Positions 24,283 to 33,347 of a DNA stretch of 64,000 nt are shown one piece after another. Source of the stretch: Iodobacter fluviatilis (GTDB lineage Bacteria > Pseudomonadota > Gammaproteobacteria > Burkholderiales > Chitinibacteraceae). Position numbers and translations under genes: made by a program. The DNA lies in assembly GCF_900451195.1 (NCBI RefSeq), contig NZ_UGHR01000001.1:2666001-2730000 (forward strand), in the 5' to 3' direction. The first letter of the stretch is position 1. Each line of letters opens with the position of its first letter. Below the pieces are notes generated by a model. The model was not told where the DNA came from, did no database searches, and saw only the letters and a list, made by a program, of their open reading frames with translations.

Positions 24283-25437
24283 CTACTTAATCAACGAGCC
24301 AAGCAATGCAATACCTTGCTGAATCTGCTCAAAGCTTGAATGGCTGAAATTCAGCCTGATCGTGCTCGACGGGTGAGGCACAGGATCAAAAGCTGAGCCC
24401 GGCATAATGGCAAGGCCAGCAGTCAGCGCCTCTTGCATCAGCTGCATCACATCCTGCTCGTTTTTGAGCGTCAGCCAGAAAAACAGCCCACCTGATGGCA
24501 GCGCCCAGCTGGCTTTATCGCCCAAATGCTGCAGCAGCGCGGCCTGCATCACATCTCTTTTTTCACGATAGAGCGGCAGAATATTCGCCACATGCTGATC
24601 CAACGAGCCATCCTGAAGCAGCTGCGTCACAATCGCCTGACTTAAGCGATTACTGTGTAAATCTGCCGCTTGTTTTAATCGTGTCATCGCCTGAATCAAA
24701 TCAGGATGCACAATCAGATAGCCAAGGCGTAAACCGGGCGCCAGCGTTTTAGAAAAAGACCCCTGATAAATCCAGCGAGCCTGTTTTAAATGAGAAACAA
24801 TGGGTGCAGGTGCGGGGCCATCAAAAGAAAGATCACGGTAAGGATCATCTTCAAACACCACCATGGATTGTGTATCAAATGCCCCAGCCAGCGCCTTGCG
24901 CCTTGCCTGCGAATAACACAAGCCAGTTGGATTCTGAAAAGTAGGCACAAGGTACGCAAGGCGTGCATCCGCCCCAGCCACAGCCTGCGGCAGCAGCCCT
25001 TCTTCGTCTTGTGCTGCCGTCACAAAATGAGCGCCCATCAGCCGGAACACCTGCAGCGCAGCCAGATAGGTCGGCGATTCAGTCAGCACGCGCGTGCCTT
25101 CTTCTACCATTAATTTACTGACTAAATCGATACCCTGTTGCGAGCCATTTACAATCAGAACCTGCTCGGCCTTGCAGGCTATGCCCAGCGCCCTCGCCCG
25201 GATGGCCACTTGCTCCCGGAGCGCAGGCTCGCCCTCTGTTTGCCCGTACTGCCAGATATCGTCAGGCAATTGCCCCAACACCTGAGGTGAAGCCCTGAAT
25301 AAAACTTCGCTGGCAGGTAAGCCGCCAGCAAAAGAAATCACACCTGGCCGTGATGCGGCAGCTAAAATGTCTCTGACCAGAGAAGAAGTAAGACGGTCAA
25401 TACGCTCAGCAAACATAGGACTCACCAGACAGGTCAA
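24283..25437 (-). CDS. PLP-dependent aminotransferase, class I/II (2-aminoadipate aminotransferase-like)
   Basis: The 384-residue enzyme is a fold-type I aminotransferase. The PLP lysine is in YQGSFSKTLAPGLRLGYLI; other family segments are ISFAGGLPASEVLF, VNGSQQGIDLVSKL, PTFQNPTGLCYS and VFEDDPYRDLSF. This set is typical of the LysN/MocR-type group that uses aromatic or 2-aminoadipate-like substrates; the real substrate is unknown. It has no N-terminal GntR domain. It is divergent from a MarR-family gene across 145 bp, so it could be a target of that regulator. Confidence 0.88.
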   Translation of the reverse strand: MTCLVSPMFAERIDRLTSSLVRDILAAASRPGVISFAGGLPASEVLFRASPQVLGQLPDDIWQYGQTEGEPALREQVAIRARALGIACKAEQVLIVNGSQQGIDLVSKLMVEEGTRVLTESPTYLAALQVFRLMGAHFVTAAQDEEGLLPQAVAGADARLAYLVPTFQNPTGLCYSQARRKALAGAFDTQSMVVFEDDPYRDLSFDGPAPAPIVSHLKQARWIYQGSFSKTLAPGLRLGYLIVHPDLIQAMTRLKQAADLHSNRLSQAIVTQLLQDGSLDQHVANILPLYREKRDVMQAALLQHLGDKASWALPSGGLFFWLTLKNEQDVMQLMQEALTAGLAIMPGSAFDPVPHPSSTIRLNFSHSSFEQIQQGIALLGSLIK

Positions 25438-25582
25438 TAGATATGACCTATTTATGCCGTATGCTCAGCCATCCGTCAATACGTAACTTGCGCATGCGCG
25501 CTAGTACATAAGCAAAAGCATCCCGGCAAGACAGCCCACAGCGGAGAGATTTTTACATATGTACTTCACACGATACTGAATA

Positions 25583-26026
25583 ATGAACCAACACCACACA
25601 CTCAACGCGGATCTGGAAAGCTTGTTTTATGGCTACCGCACATTTACATCCCTGCCGGACGAAATGCTCACCCCTTTGCAGCTGGCAAGAGTGCACCACC
25701 GGATTTTATATTTTGTGGCGCGGGATCAGGGGCTGTCAGTGAATACACTGCTAGCACGTCTGGGCATTTCCAAGCAGGCTCTGAACCGGCCATTAAGAGA
25801 GTTGCAAGCCAAGGGCTTGGTCATTGCCAGCACCGCCCGCCATGATGCGCGTGTAAAAAGTCTTGCCCTGAGTGAATCGGGCCAGGCATTAGAAGAGCAG
25901 CTTTCCAGCAGCCAGCGCGAATTACTGCAGCAGGCCTTTGCCCAAAGCCCGGAATCGGAAGCGGGCTGGAGAAAAATCATGTCTATCCTTGCCAGCAATC
26001 AGCGCGCATTCAGGCCCCCGACATGA
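25583..26026 (+). CDS. MarR-family transcriptional regulator
   Basis: The 147-residue protein has the MarR winged-helix plan: dimerisation helices at both ends and a DNA-binding part with LTPLQLARVHHRILYFVARD, LLARLGISKQALNRPLRELQ (recognition helix) and the wing GLVIASTARHDARVKSLAL. It probably represses the divergent aminotransferase or itself; the 145-bp space between them holds AT-rich promoter-like sequence but no obvious palindrome I can pin down. Its stop overlaps the glycosyltransferase start by 4 bp (ATGA). Confidence 0.88.
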   Translation: MNQHHTLNADLESLFYGYRTFTSLPDEMLTPLQLARVHHRILYFVARDQGLSVNTLLARLGISKQALNRPLRELQAKGLVIASTARHDARVKSLALSESGQALEEQLSSSQRELLQQAFAQSPESEAGWRKIMSILASNQRAFRPPT

Positions 26027-27003
26027 AGCTGAGTATTGTTATCCCGTTTATGAACCCAAATAAACAGCATTTTTCTGACATGCTAAAGGGGATTGTGACG
26101 GCTGATTTTTCATGCTTTGCTGATATTGAAGTGATTTTAATTAACGATGGCAGCCAGCACGATTATCAGGAAGAAATCAGCCTGTTTGCTCAGGCAGCCC
26201 CATGGCTGCATCTTCTCACCATTCAATTAGCACTTAATCGAGGCGTATCCTGTGCCCGCAATCTGGGCATGGCCGCAGCACAAGGGGATTACATCGCCCT
26301 GCATGATGCAGACGACATCAGCCTGCCGGAACGCTTTGCCCACTCTGCTCGTTTTCTGGCCGGGCACCCGGATGTGATCGCAGTCAGCGGGGATATGCTG
26401 GTTTTTAATGAGCAGTGCTCAGAAGAATCACTGCGCCTTTTTCCGCTGCATCACCATGATATCTGCGTGGATAATTTGTTTTATTGCGCCATGGCTCAGC
26501 CCGCCATGATGATTAACCGTGCGCTATGGCTTAAAAGCAATATTCAGTACACAGAAAAAATGGATATGGCGCAGGATTGGGATTTTGTGATTCGTCTTAG
26601 CCAGCACGGGCAGCTTGCCAATATGGGCATTCCTTTAGTGCGCTACCGTCAGCATTTAAAACAACGCAGCGCCGGAATCAGTAGCGAATTTGCCAATATC
26701 CATGTGCAGGGCATCTGGAAAAAACAGCTAGAACAATTAGGAGCGGATATTCATCCCGGCCTATTACACGTACATGGCCATTTATCACCCTACTGGCTTT
26801 GGCAGCTTTCGGACATTCATCAGGCATGGGCCTTACACCCTGAGGATGTCAGTGCTTGGGCGCAGGAAATGCTGAGCAAAAACAAAATCAGCCAATATGT
26901 CAGCGAGCCCATTCTTGCGCAAAAAATATACCGCCTGCAGCGCCAATGGCATGCATGGAAAGCCAGTGGCAATCCGGCAACACAGATTCAGTCTTTATTA
27001 TAA
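26023..27003 (+). CDS. Glycosyltransferase family 2 protein
   Basis: The 326-residue protein begins directly with the GT-A fold: KLSIVIPFMNPNKQHFSDML, VILINDGSQHDY, RGVSCARNLGMAAAQGDYI, then the metal/nucleotide-sugar DxD-like ALHDADDISLPERF. A later ED-like region is MDMAQDWDFVIRLSQHGQ. There is no signal or membrane anchor. It probably adds sugar to a cell-surface glycan; acceptor and donor cannot be told from sequence. It is coupled to the MarR gene by a 4-bp overlap, an odd pairing. Confidence 0.9.
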   Translation: MKLSIVIPFMNPNKQHFSDMLKGIVTADFSCFADIEVILINDGSQHDYQEEISLFAQAAPWLHLLTIQLALNRGVSCARNLGMAAAQGDYIALHDADDISLPERFAHSARFLAGHPDVIAVSGDMLVFNEQCSEESLRLFPLHHHDICVDNLFYCAMAQPAMMINRALWLKSNIQYTEKMDMAQDWDFVIRLSQHGQLANMGIPLVRYRQHLKQRSAGISSEFANIHVQGIWKKQLEQLGADIHPGLLHVHGHLSPYWLWQLSDIHQAWALHPEDVSAWAQEMLSKNKISQYVSEPILAQKIYRLQRQWHAWKASGNPATQIQSLL

Positions 27004-27049
27004 ATACGCGGCAAATTGCGATTTAATACATCACACGAAAGGAGGCTTT

Positions 27050-27511
27050 ATGGAAACCAAACAAACCCATGGTATTCCTGTTATTTTCACCAGCAAACAA
27101 CTTTGCCTTGCTGATGTTGGCGTTTTTGCCGCTGAACAAACGCCTTTATTGATTGCCGAAATTGAGCGTAATCAGCTGGGCTTCAATGGCCCATGTATTT
27201 TTGTGTATTACCAGGTGCCGCAGGATGCGCACAGCTTATTTACACTGGATATTTGTTTTCCGGTTTGCCACCCGCAGGCTAATACAGGGGCTTTTGCCTG
27301 CAAAACTTTAGCCCCGATTGATTGTGCCGTCCGCCATTATCAGGGGCCGCTGGCTGATTTATTTAATGAGGGCTATGCGCCTTTAATTGCAGAAATCAAA
27401 CAATCCGGGCGCGCTTTCAGCGGCGAAAGCCGTGAGGTTTATCATTTATGGGAATCGCCGCAATCAAGCCAGAACCAAATTGAAATTCAATTTGGCCTTA
27501 TCCCCAATTAA
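27050..27511 (+). CDS. GyrI-like / AraC effector-binding-type small-molecule-binding protein
   Basis: The 153-residue protein looks like a stand-alone GyrI-like (SOUL/effector-binding) domain: LADVGVFAAEQTPLLIAEIE, PCIFVYYQVPQD, FTLDICFPV, a conserved beta-hairpin CAVRHYQGPLADLFNEGYAP, and VYHLWESPQSS-like end in place of the usual EVYL-Y. Such domains bind hydrophobic or cationic ligands. AGGAGG lies 6 bp before ATG 27050, a strong ribosome site. Not in an obvious functional context. Confidence 0.75.
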   Translation: METKQTHGIPVIFTSKQLCLADVGVFAAEQTPLLIAEIERNQLGFNGPCIFVYYQVPQDAHSLFTLDICFPVCHPQANTGAFACKTLAPIDCAVRHYQGPLADLFNEGYAPLIAEIKQSGRAFSGESREVYHLWESPQSSQNQIEIQFGLIPN

Positions 27512-27537
27512 GCATTCCTTTTATGCGGAGCCACGCC

Positions 27538-27888
27538 ATGCATCAGCACCATAAAATTAATTATATTGAAATGCCTTCCAAAGATTTAAACAAGAGCAAA
27601 GCATTTTTCAGCACGGTGTTTGGCTGGGCTTTTACAGATTACGGCCCTGAGTATTGCGCTTTTTCTGATGAGGGTATTGATGGCGGGTTTTATCTGGCAG
27701 ATTTAAGCATTTCCAGCCAGACTGGCGCGCCTTTAATTGTTTTATACAGCAGCAATCTGGAAGCCAGCCTAGCGGCAGTGCTGGCTGAGGGTGGCAGCAT
27801 CATTAAGCCGATATTTTCCTTCCCTGGTGGCAGGCGCTTTCAGTTTAGTGATCCAAACGGCAGTGAATTTGCAGTATGGTCAGAGTGA
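27538..27888 (+). CDS. VOC-family (glyoxalase/bleomycin resistance-like) protein
   Basis: The 116-residue product has the paired beta-alpha-beta-beta-beta modules of the VOC fold: INYIEMPSKDLNKSKAFFST, VFGWAFTDYGPEYCAF, and LAEGGSIIKPIFSFPGGRRF ending FSDPNGSEFAVWSE. Members bind metal and act on small molecules; here the metal ligands would be Glu/His at strand ends, but I did not assign each. I choose ATG 27538 over 27523 because GCGGAG sits 7 bp upstream. It overlaps the next gene by 13 bp. Confidence 0.88.
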   Translation: MHQHHKINYIEMPSKDLNKSKAFFSTVFGWAFTDYGPEYCAFSDEGIDGGFYLADLSISSQTGAPLIVLYSSNLEASLAAVLAEGGSIIKPIFSFPGGRRFQFSDPNGSEFAVWSE

Positions 27889-28469
27889 CCCCCCATGCCG
27901 CACTGCTGCCCCATATGCCACAAGCAGAGAAAGAAGCGCTGACTGCCGCACTCACAAGCGCCCAAAGCTATTTGGAATACGGCATGGGCGGCAGCACCAT
28001 TCTGGCTGCACAGCTGGGTGTGCAGCGCATTGTAGCCATTGATTCAAGCCAAGAATGGGCAGCAAAGGTAGGCACGCAGATCGCCCCGCTGCAATCCCCT
28101 AGCCAGATTGAGCTGCTGCATGCGCCCATTGGCAAAACCATGGAGTGGGGCTTTCCTGAAAACACGCAAATGCAAAGCCAGTGGCCCGATTACTACAGCA
28201 AGCCTTGGCGTTTTGCCCGTGATGTTGATCTGGTTTTAATCGATGGGCGTTTCAGAGTGCCCTGTTTTTTGTACTCGCTGCTGCAGCTCCAACCCGGTGC
28301 AATCATCCTGTGGGATGACTACGTGGAGCGCAGCGAATATCACTCTATTGAACAGCAACTTGTACCTGAAGCCTATTTTGGCAAGATGGCAAAGTTTATT
28401 GTTCCTAGTCACAAAAATACAGGCAGTATATTAAACACTCTGTTTCAGCACCTCTACGCCGTGGCTTAA
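27876..28469 (+). CDS. Methyltransferase-like protein of unknown function
   Basis: This 197-residue protein has a Rossmann-type layout: SYLEYGMGGSTILAAQLG (glycine-rich loop resembling SAM motif I), QRIVAIDSSQEWAAKVG (acidic end of strand 2), VDLVLIDGRFRVPCFLYSLL (motif IV-like) and PGAIILWDDYVERSEYHSIE. It fits class I SAM-dependent methyltransferases, especially those in the FkbM or O-methyltransferase neighbourhood, but no substrate can be assigned. It starts inside the VOC gene end, suggesting coupling. A longer leader to ATG 27914 is possible. Confidence 0.65.
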   Translation: MVRVTPHAALLPHMPQAEKEALTAALTSAQSYLEYGMGGSTILAAQLGVQRIVAIDSSQEWAAKVGTQIAPLQSPSQIELLHAPIGKTMEWGFPENTQMQSQWPDYYSKPWRFARDVDLVLIDGRFRVPCFLYSLLQLQPGAIILWDDYVERSEYHSIEQQLVPEAYFGKMAKFIVPSHKNTGSILNTLFQHLYAVA

Positions 28470-28491
28470 TACCACACCCAAGGAATGCATT

Positions 28492-29457
28492 ATGGATCAG
28501 CGCCTTAGCCTCTACGCACTGGCGGCAAAATACCAGCTAGATGCCGCCACCACACAGCAATTACAGCAACTAGCCGCCCCTGAAGCGATAGCCATCGCCA
28601 GCCGCCTGCCCAAAATTCTGGCCGTAGCTGCTGCGGCGCTGTTTGGGCTGGGGCTGGTTTTCTGGATTGCCGCCAACTGGGATACGCTGGGGCGGGCCGG
28701 GCATTTTGTGCTGCTGCAAGCGCTGTGCGTTTTACTTTGCACAGCCGCCATTGTGCTGGCCAAAGCCCGTATTCCCCTTTGCCTGTTAGCATTCCTATCT
28801 GTTGGCGGTCTTTTTGCTTACTTTGGGCAGGCTTATCAAACCGGCGCAGACCCGTGGCAGCTGTTTGCAATCTGGGCCGCCCTCACCCTGCCGCTATGCT
28901 TGAGCACCCAAAGCGATGCACTGTGGACGCCATGGGCGCTCATCGTCAGCACAGGAATTTCATTATGGATACACGCGCATACTGGCCACCGCTGGCGCCT
29001 TGAGCAGGCCGACACCCAGGTTTTCTTACTGGGCTGGAGTGCAGCACTGCTGATGACTTTGATGCTTAGCCCCAAACTGCCTTACTTAAAAGGCACAGGC
29101 CACTGGGCGTTTCGCACCTCGATGACACTGTGCAGTGTCATGATCTGCAGCAGCGCATTTACCGCACTGCTCGCTGATGATGTTTTGCTGCTGTATTTTT
29201 CAGGGCTGCTGCTTTTTGCTCTGGCCACGGCGGCAATGGCTCAGCCAGCCACCTTCGATATTTACGGCTTAAGCATCATTGGCCTGTGCTTGAATATTCT
29301 GCTGATATCCGGCCTGACCCGCTTACTGTTTAACGGACATAACAACGACAACTTCATCGGCCAGATTTTACTGATTGGCCTTGCCGCAGCGGTCTTACTC
29401 GCCTTCACCGTCAGCACTTTACTGCGCCTGTCCAGACGCCAGGCAAACACACTATGA
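28492..29457 (+). CDS. DUF2157 multi-pass inner-membrane protein
   Basis: The 321-residue product has a soluble helical N-terminus (about 45 residues, ALAAKYQLDAATTQQLQQLA) and around nine hydrophobic helices. The pattern LAVAAAALFGLGLVFWIAAN with WDTLGRAGHFVLL is the DUF2157 signature. These proteins are commonly paired with a DUF4401/GDYXXLXY protein, which is exactly the next gene (4-bp overlap). Function of the pair is unknown. An AAGGAA site lies about 7 bp upstream. Confidence 0.88.
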   Translation: MDQRLSLYALAAKYQLDAATTQQLQQLAAPEAIAIASRLPKILAVAAAALFGLGLVFWIAANWDTLGRAGHFVLLQALCVLLCTAAIVLAKARIPLCLLAFLSVGGLFAYFGQAYQTGADPWQLFAIWAALTLPLCLSTQSDALWTPWALIVSTGISLWIHAHTGHRWRLEQADTQVFLLGWSAALLMTLMLSPKLPYLKGTGHWAFRTSMTLCSVMICSSAFTALLADDVLLLYFSGLLLFALATAAMAQPATFDIYGLSIIGLCLNILLISGLTRLLFNGHNNDNFIGQILLIGLAAAVLLAFTVSTLLRLSRRQANTL

Positions 29458-31049
29458 ACCAGCCACTTGTACAAAAAGCCATTGCCGCTGGTCTTTTACC
29501 CGCCGATGCCCAGATTGAAACACCAGAGAGCAGGCCATGGCCCGTGGTGCTGCTCACGGCGTTGGGGGCATGGCTGGCCGCCATTCCTTTACTGATTGTG
29601 ATTGGCATGATGCTGGGCGACACCCTTATTCATAGCGTGGCAGGGCCGTATTTTGTGGGGATACTGGTTTTGGCGGCCGCCATCCTGCTGCTACGCGGCC
29701 AAGATATTCCTTTATTTGTGGAGCAACTCGCCATCCCCGCCCTGATGGTGGGGCCAGCTCTTATTGCTTATGGTCTGTTCACCCATTTACCCAGTGCCTT
29801 GGCGTGCACCATGCTGGCATTGCTGGCAGGCGGGCTGACATGGGCCATTCCCAGGCCCTGGCTGCGTGTTTTACTGGGTGCAGCCTCGGCCGCGCTCACC
29901 GGCTGCGCAATGCTGATCTGGATTAAAAATGGCCATAGCGATGCCTATTCCGGGCTATGGCTGGCGCTACACTCCATGCTTTTGCTGTGGCTGCTTGCCA
30001 GCGCCGTGCAATACAAAATATTCAACGACGGGGGAAAAGCGCTCATCGCCGCCGCATTTGAATCCTTTTTTACCGGCTGGCTACTGGTGATTCTTGCCGG
30101 GCTGGCCTTTAGCTCGGGCATGACCTTCCTTGCTGGCGCCAGCCTGAGTAATAGCGTTTTTGCTGAAATCATGCATGAAGCAGCACCACATTCTGCAACA
30201 AGCCACAGCTTATTCGCCCTGAGCTCATCCCTCTTTGCTCTAGCAGCTGCGCTGTTACTGGGGCGCAACTGGCCATTACTGCGCAGCTACGCTGTCGCGG
30301 CCTTAATTTTAGCGGCGCTGTCTTGGCTGATGCCCGCGCTGGGTGCGGTATTGCTGGCTCTGTCGATCAGTCTGATAGCCGGGCGCTGGCGATCCGCCAG
30401 CAGCGCAGGCCTAGCTGGCGCATGGATAATTGGCGCGTTTTACTATCAGCTGGATTGGACACTGACCAACAAAGCGTTGTTATTTATGCTGGCAGGCAGC
30501 CTACTGGGTGCCCTAGCGTGGCGAGCTTTAGCGCCGGCATCCGCCTCAATAGCACCTGCCCAAAACCCACGCCAGAAAATAGGCATCGCACTCACTGCCG
30601 CCTGTGTTTTGCTCATCGCTAATATAGGCATCTGGCAAAAAGAAAACCTCATCGCGCACGGCCAGCCGCTGTATATCCCACTCGCCCCGGCCGACCCACG
30701 CTCCCTGATGCAAGGTGATTTTATGCAGCTTAATTTTCAAATTCCCTTTGATACACCGTCAGTTAGCGACATAAGCCATCCATCCCGCCCTTTTCTCATT
30801 ATGAAAAGAGACAGCCAAAACATCGGCAGCGCCCAGCGTATCGACCATGGCGAGCCGCTAGCCGCAGACGAATTCAAAATCGAACTCAGCCCCAAAAACG
30901 GCCACTGGGTACTCGTTACCGACGCATGGTTTTTTAAAGAAAGCGAAGCCCGCCGCTGGGCACAAGCCCGATATGGGGAATTTAGAGTGATGCCAGATGG
31001 GAAAGCTTTGCTAGTGGGGCTAAAAGGCGAGGGAATGAAGGGGCTGTAA
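29454..31049 (+). CDS. DUF4401 and GDYXXLXY-domain membrane fusion protein
   Basis: This 531-residue protein has about ten membrane helices (residues 30-380, DUF4401-like), then a single helix near 385-400 (IGIALTAACVLLIANIGIW) and a C-terminal extracytoplasmic domain. That domain has the name motif as QGDFMQLNF after LAPADPRSLM and ends with FRVMPDGKALLVGLKG. DUF4401 and GDYXXLXY are usually separate or fused like this and follow DUF2157, so the pair is a conserved unit with no assigned role. Start ATG overlaps the previous stop. Confidence 0.88.
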   Translation: MNQPLVQKAIAAGLLPADAQIETPESRPWPVVLLTALGAWLAAIPLLIVIGMMLGDTLIHSVAGPYFVGILVLAAAILLLRGQDIPLFVEQLAIPALMVGPALIAYGLFTHLPSALACTMLALLAGGLTWAIPRPWLRVLLGAASAALTGCAMLIWIKNGHSDAYSGLWLALHSMLLLWLLASAVQYKIFNDGGKALIAAAFESFFTGWLLVILAGLAFSSGMTFLAGASLSNSVFAEIMHEAAPHSATSHSLFALSSSLFALAAALLLGRNWPLLRSYAVAALILAALSWLMPALGAVLLALSISLIAGRWRSASSAGLAGAWIIGAFYYQLDWTLTNKALLFMLAGSLLGALAWRALAPASASIAPAQNPRQKIGIALTAACVLLIANIGIWQKENLIAHGQPLYIPLAPADPRSLMQGDFMQLNFQIPFDTPSVSDISHPSRPFLIMKRDSQNIGSAQRIDHGEPLAADEFKIELSPKNGHWVLVTDAWFFKESEARRWAQARYGEFRVMPDGKALLVGLKGEGMKGL

Positions 31050-31685
31050 TCTAAACTAAAAACATATACCCGACACGTTCAATATGCCACTCTCTGCCTT
31101 GCTAAATAGAGATTAAATCCAGCTACCACAGTGGCTGCGGGCAGATATAAATCATCTCTACGCAAATTGCGTGTGCCTGTTCAATACCTGTGCACAAGCC
31201 GTTAAATAGCTTGTGCTCCAGCTTAAATCCTCTGTCATTGTCTTTTATGAAATATCCCTCCTCATCGTAAAAATGATCATCCATGTTCAGTGAACCAATT
31301 TCAGGCTAAGTTTTACTGCCTGATATTGCTCCTGCCACACATAAATCACACGCAGCTTACTGCTTTACACCAATAAAGCGGCGATCCGCAGCCCTGAACA
31401 AACTACATACCCCCCTGCATTTGATATTTACATCATGGCCGTCATGGCATCTGCTGCATTTTTGTCAGGATGTTTATTACACATCAGACTACTCCTCCAT
31501 GCCCACTTGGCCCGCCTTCAAAAAATACGCTCCCACTTTCCTGCGCATTCTTGCCCCGTAACAAAATTCATTTGTTTTCACATTAAAGCATTTTGCATCG
31601 TCCTCTTACCCAAACCTGTCTCAAGTCTTATCAAAACCAAATAAGTCAGACAGGAAGCCATTAACACATACCACAGAGGCGCAAT
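31050..31685. other. Intergenic stretch, AT-rich, no certain gene
   Basis: These 636 bp show no clear terminator after the preceding gene and no protein-coding signal on the plus strand; the frame at 31435-31644 is Cys/His/Leu-rich with no ribosome site and is probably accidental. One minus-strand frame (31123-31284) is listed separately as doubtful. Base composition falls here toward the AT-rich island that follows. Confidence 0.6.
31123..31284 (-). CDS. Doubtful 53-residue frame, possible gene remnant
   Basis: From ATG at 31284 the minus strand is open for 53 residues (MDDHFYDEEGYFIKDNDRGF, later EQAHAICVEMIYICPQPLW). The composition (Asp/Glu/Tyr-rich, few rare residues) looks protein-like, but there is no ribosome site and no known family. 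It could be a remnant of a decayed gene or chance. Confidence 0.25.
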   Translation of the reverse strand: MDDHFYDEEGYFIKDNDRGFKLEHKLFNGLCTGIEQAHAICVEMIYICPQPLW

Positions 31686-32375
31686 ATGGGGACAAAACTG
31701 AGCCAACTGCAGCAACGCTGGAGCAATGCATCCGAACAAGAGCTGATCATCGCCCTTGCCAGTCACAATGAAGGTGCATTTGAAGAGTTTATTACCCGCT
31801 ATCATCATTTTCTTCAGCATCTGTGCAATCGTTTTTGCTCAGGCAATACGGAAAACAGTAAAGATTTATACAGCCTTGTCCTTCTTCATATTTATACAGA
31901 ATCTCCCTTTAAATTGTCGCAAATCCGCCACCTTGGTGGCTGGCTGCGTCAAGTCACCAAAAGTAAGTTTATTGATCAGCAGCGCTGGCTAAATGCAGAA
32001 AACCTGCGGCTTCAATTGCATCATAAAGAAACAGACCATTACAGACCTGTTTCTCCTGAATATCAGGCACTTGGGGACGAATTGCTCAAACAAATACAAG
32101 AAGTATTCCAAACCTTGCCTGAAAATTTACATGACGTGGCCTATTACCGTTTTGTAGAAGAAATGCCTTTCAGAGAAATAGCTCAGCTATTGAAAATCAG
32201 TGAGGAACTAGCACGCAAACGCGCTCAGCTGGCTCGCAATTTATTAAAGCCCGCACTTTGGACCTACGTAAATATCGCCATTCAAAGTGATCATACCGGC
32301 AATAAAGTCTATCCCGGCGCAGAACAATACGAGCACGAAGCACACACCTCCGCATTTCTTGACCTACCCGATTAA
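31686..32375 (+). CDS. RNA polymerase sigma-70 family factor (ECF-like)
   Basis: The 229-residue protein has a region 2-like part (QELIIALASHNEGAFEEFIT, RYHHFLQHLCNRFC, then IRHLGGWLRQVTKSKFIDQQ) and a region 4-like helix-turn-helix (VFQTLPENLHDVAYYRFVEE, MPFREIAQLLKISEELARKR). The 40-residue C-terminal tail (VYPGAEQYEHEAHTSAFLDL) is an addition. AGAGGCG stands 7 bp upstream of ATG. No anti-sigma gene follows; the next genes are small unknowns, so control may be by the tail or by transcription. It may drive genes of the accessory region; this is inferred from position only. Confidence 0.8.
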   Translation: MGTKLSQLQQRWSNASEQELIIALASHNEGAFEEFITRYHHFLQHLCNRFCSGNTENSKDLYSLVLLHIYTESPFKLSQIRHLGGWLRQVTKSKFIDQQRWLNAENLRLQLHHKETDHYRPVSPEYQALGDELLKQIQEVFQTLPENLHDVAYYRFVEEMPFREIAQLLKISEELARKRAQLARNLLKPALWTYVNIAIQSDHTGNKVYPGAEQYEHEAHTSAFLDLPD

Positions 32376-32461
32376 ATTCATTCTGCGCTCAATTGACTTA
32401 CACTGTATTAAACACATTCAAAAATCTTGCATACTCGCTAATAAACACAAAAGAATTAATC

Positions 32462-32611
32462 ATGATTGAATTGAGAATTAATTATGAGTCACTGAGCGAA
32501 GCACTCATTGAGCTTAAACACTTAAAAGCAAGAGGCTGGACATTATATTTCAGCAACGATGGCTTAGAGATCATTGCAAGAAAGCGATTTTTATTTTTCG
32601 ACCAGCAATAA
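32462..32611 (+). CDS. Small protein of 49 residues, unknown
   Basis: From ATG 32462 the product reads MIELRINYESLSEALIELKH and ends in WTLYFSNDGLEIIARKRFLFFDQ. It has an alpha-beta pattern (strand-helix-two strands) and no Cys. It lies 86 bp after the sigma factor gene on the same strand; no strong ribosome site is visible (AAAGAATTAATC precedes). I do not recognise a family. A frame extending to 32393 lacks support. Confidence 0.5.
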   Translation: MIELRINYESLSEALIELKHLKARGWTLYFSNDGLEIIARKRFLFFDQQ

Positions 32612-32749
32612 ATACGCACCCAAAACAAGGTATGTATTTGAACAACAGCGCACGATTCACACTTTCTTTACGCATCATAAAAAATAACCCATAAATTTAT
32701 TCACAAAAAAACATCATGCATCGTCTTATTTACAACAGGGCAATACAAA

Positions 32750-33220
32750 ATGAACCCAATAAAATCAGCACACAAAAAAATACGGCACGGGTTCAAAGTA
32801 ACTTTCATATCAAAAAACATTCAATCTGATAAAAAAGTAAAAGAATTCGCAGATGAAATAAACAACAACACCATTTTATTTACCCGTGAATTTTCAGAAA
32901 AACTGCGTGAGACACACACAAATATTATATGCACCGCAAACGACAATCACATTGAACTAAGCACAAACGGGAAAAAAGAATCAGCATATATCAGCGTGAA
33001 AAAGGCGAAAACATATTCATCTGACGACAAAGGTTATTCAGGCACTTTTTTTACAAACCTGCTGATCAGCACGCATAACAATCAGCCTATTTTTCAATTT
33101 ATACCCGCAATAAGCTGGACATGCAATGAATGTGCAATAAAAAGAAAACTCAGAGTCGCCAATACAACACCAACACCTGAATACGGCCAGAATATTGAAA
33201 TACCAATGGATAACTATTAA
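32750..33220 (+). CDS. Hypothetical protein of 156 residues, AT-rich gene
   Basis: The product starts MNPIKSAHKKIRHGFKVTFI and is rich in Lys, Asn and Thr. It has a beta-rich middle (HIELSTNGKKESAYISVKKA) and a CxxC near the end (WTCNECAIKRKLR). No signal peptide, no known domain. The gene is strongly AT-rich compared with its neighbours, suggesting recent transfer. An AGGGCA sequence lies about 8 bp before ATG. Function unknown. Confidence 0.6.
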   Translation: MNPIKSAHKKIRHGFKVTFISKNIQSDKKVKEFADEINNNTILFTREFSEKLRETHTNIICTANDNHIELSTNGKKESAYISVKKAKTYSSDDKGYSGTFFTNLLISTHNNQPIFQFIPAISWTCNECAIKRKLRVANTTPTPEYGQNIEIPMDNY

Positions 33221-33347
33221 CAATCATTTCAAATATCAGCACTTAAAAATCCTTTAGTATTAATTTTAAAACCAAGGAGAATTAAAGAATCAGACACAAA
33301 AAAAGCATAACCCAACTTTAATTTATTTAAACCCTAAGGAACATAAC

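Noticed and set aside
31435..31644. 69-residue frame before the sigma factor gene
   Set aside because: Starts without a ribosome site, rich in Cys, His, Leu and Lys without pattern; the sigma gene has its own clear site.
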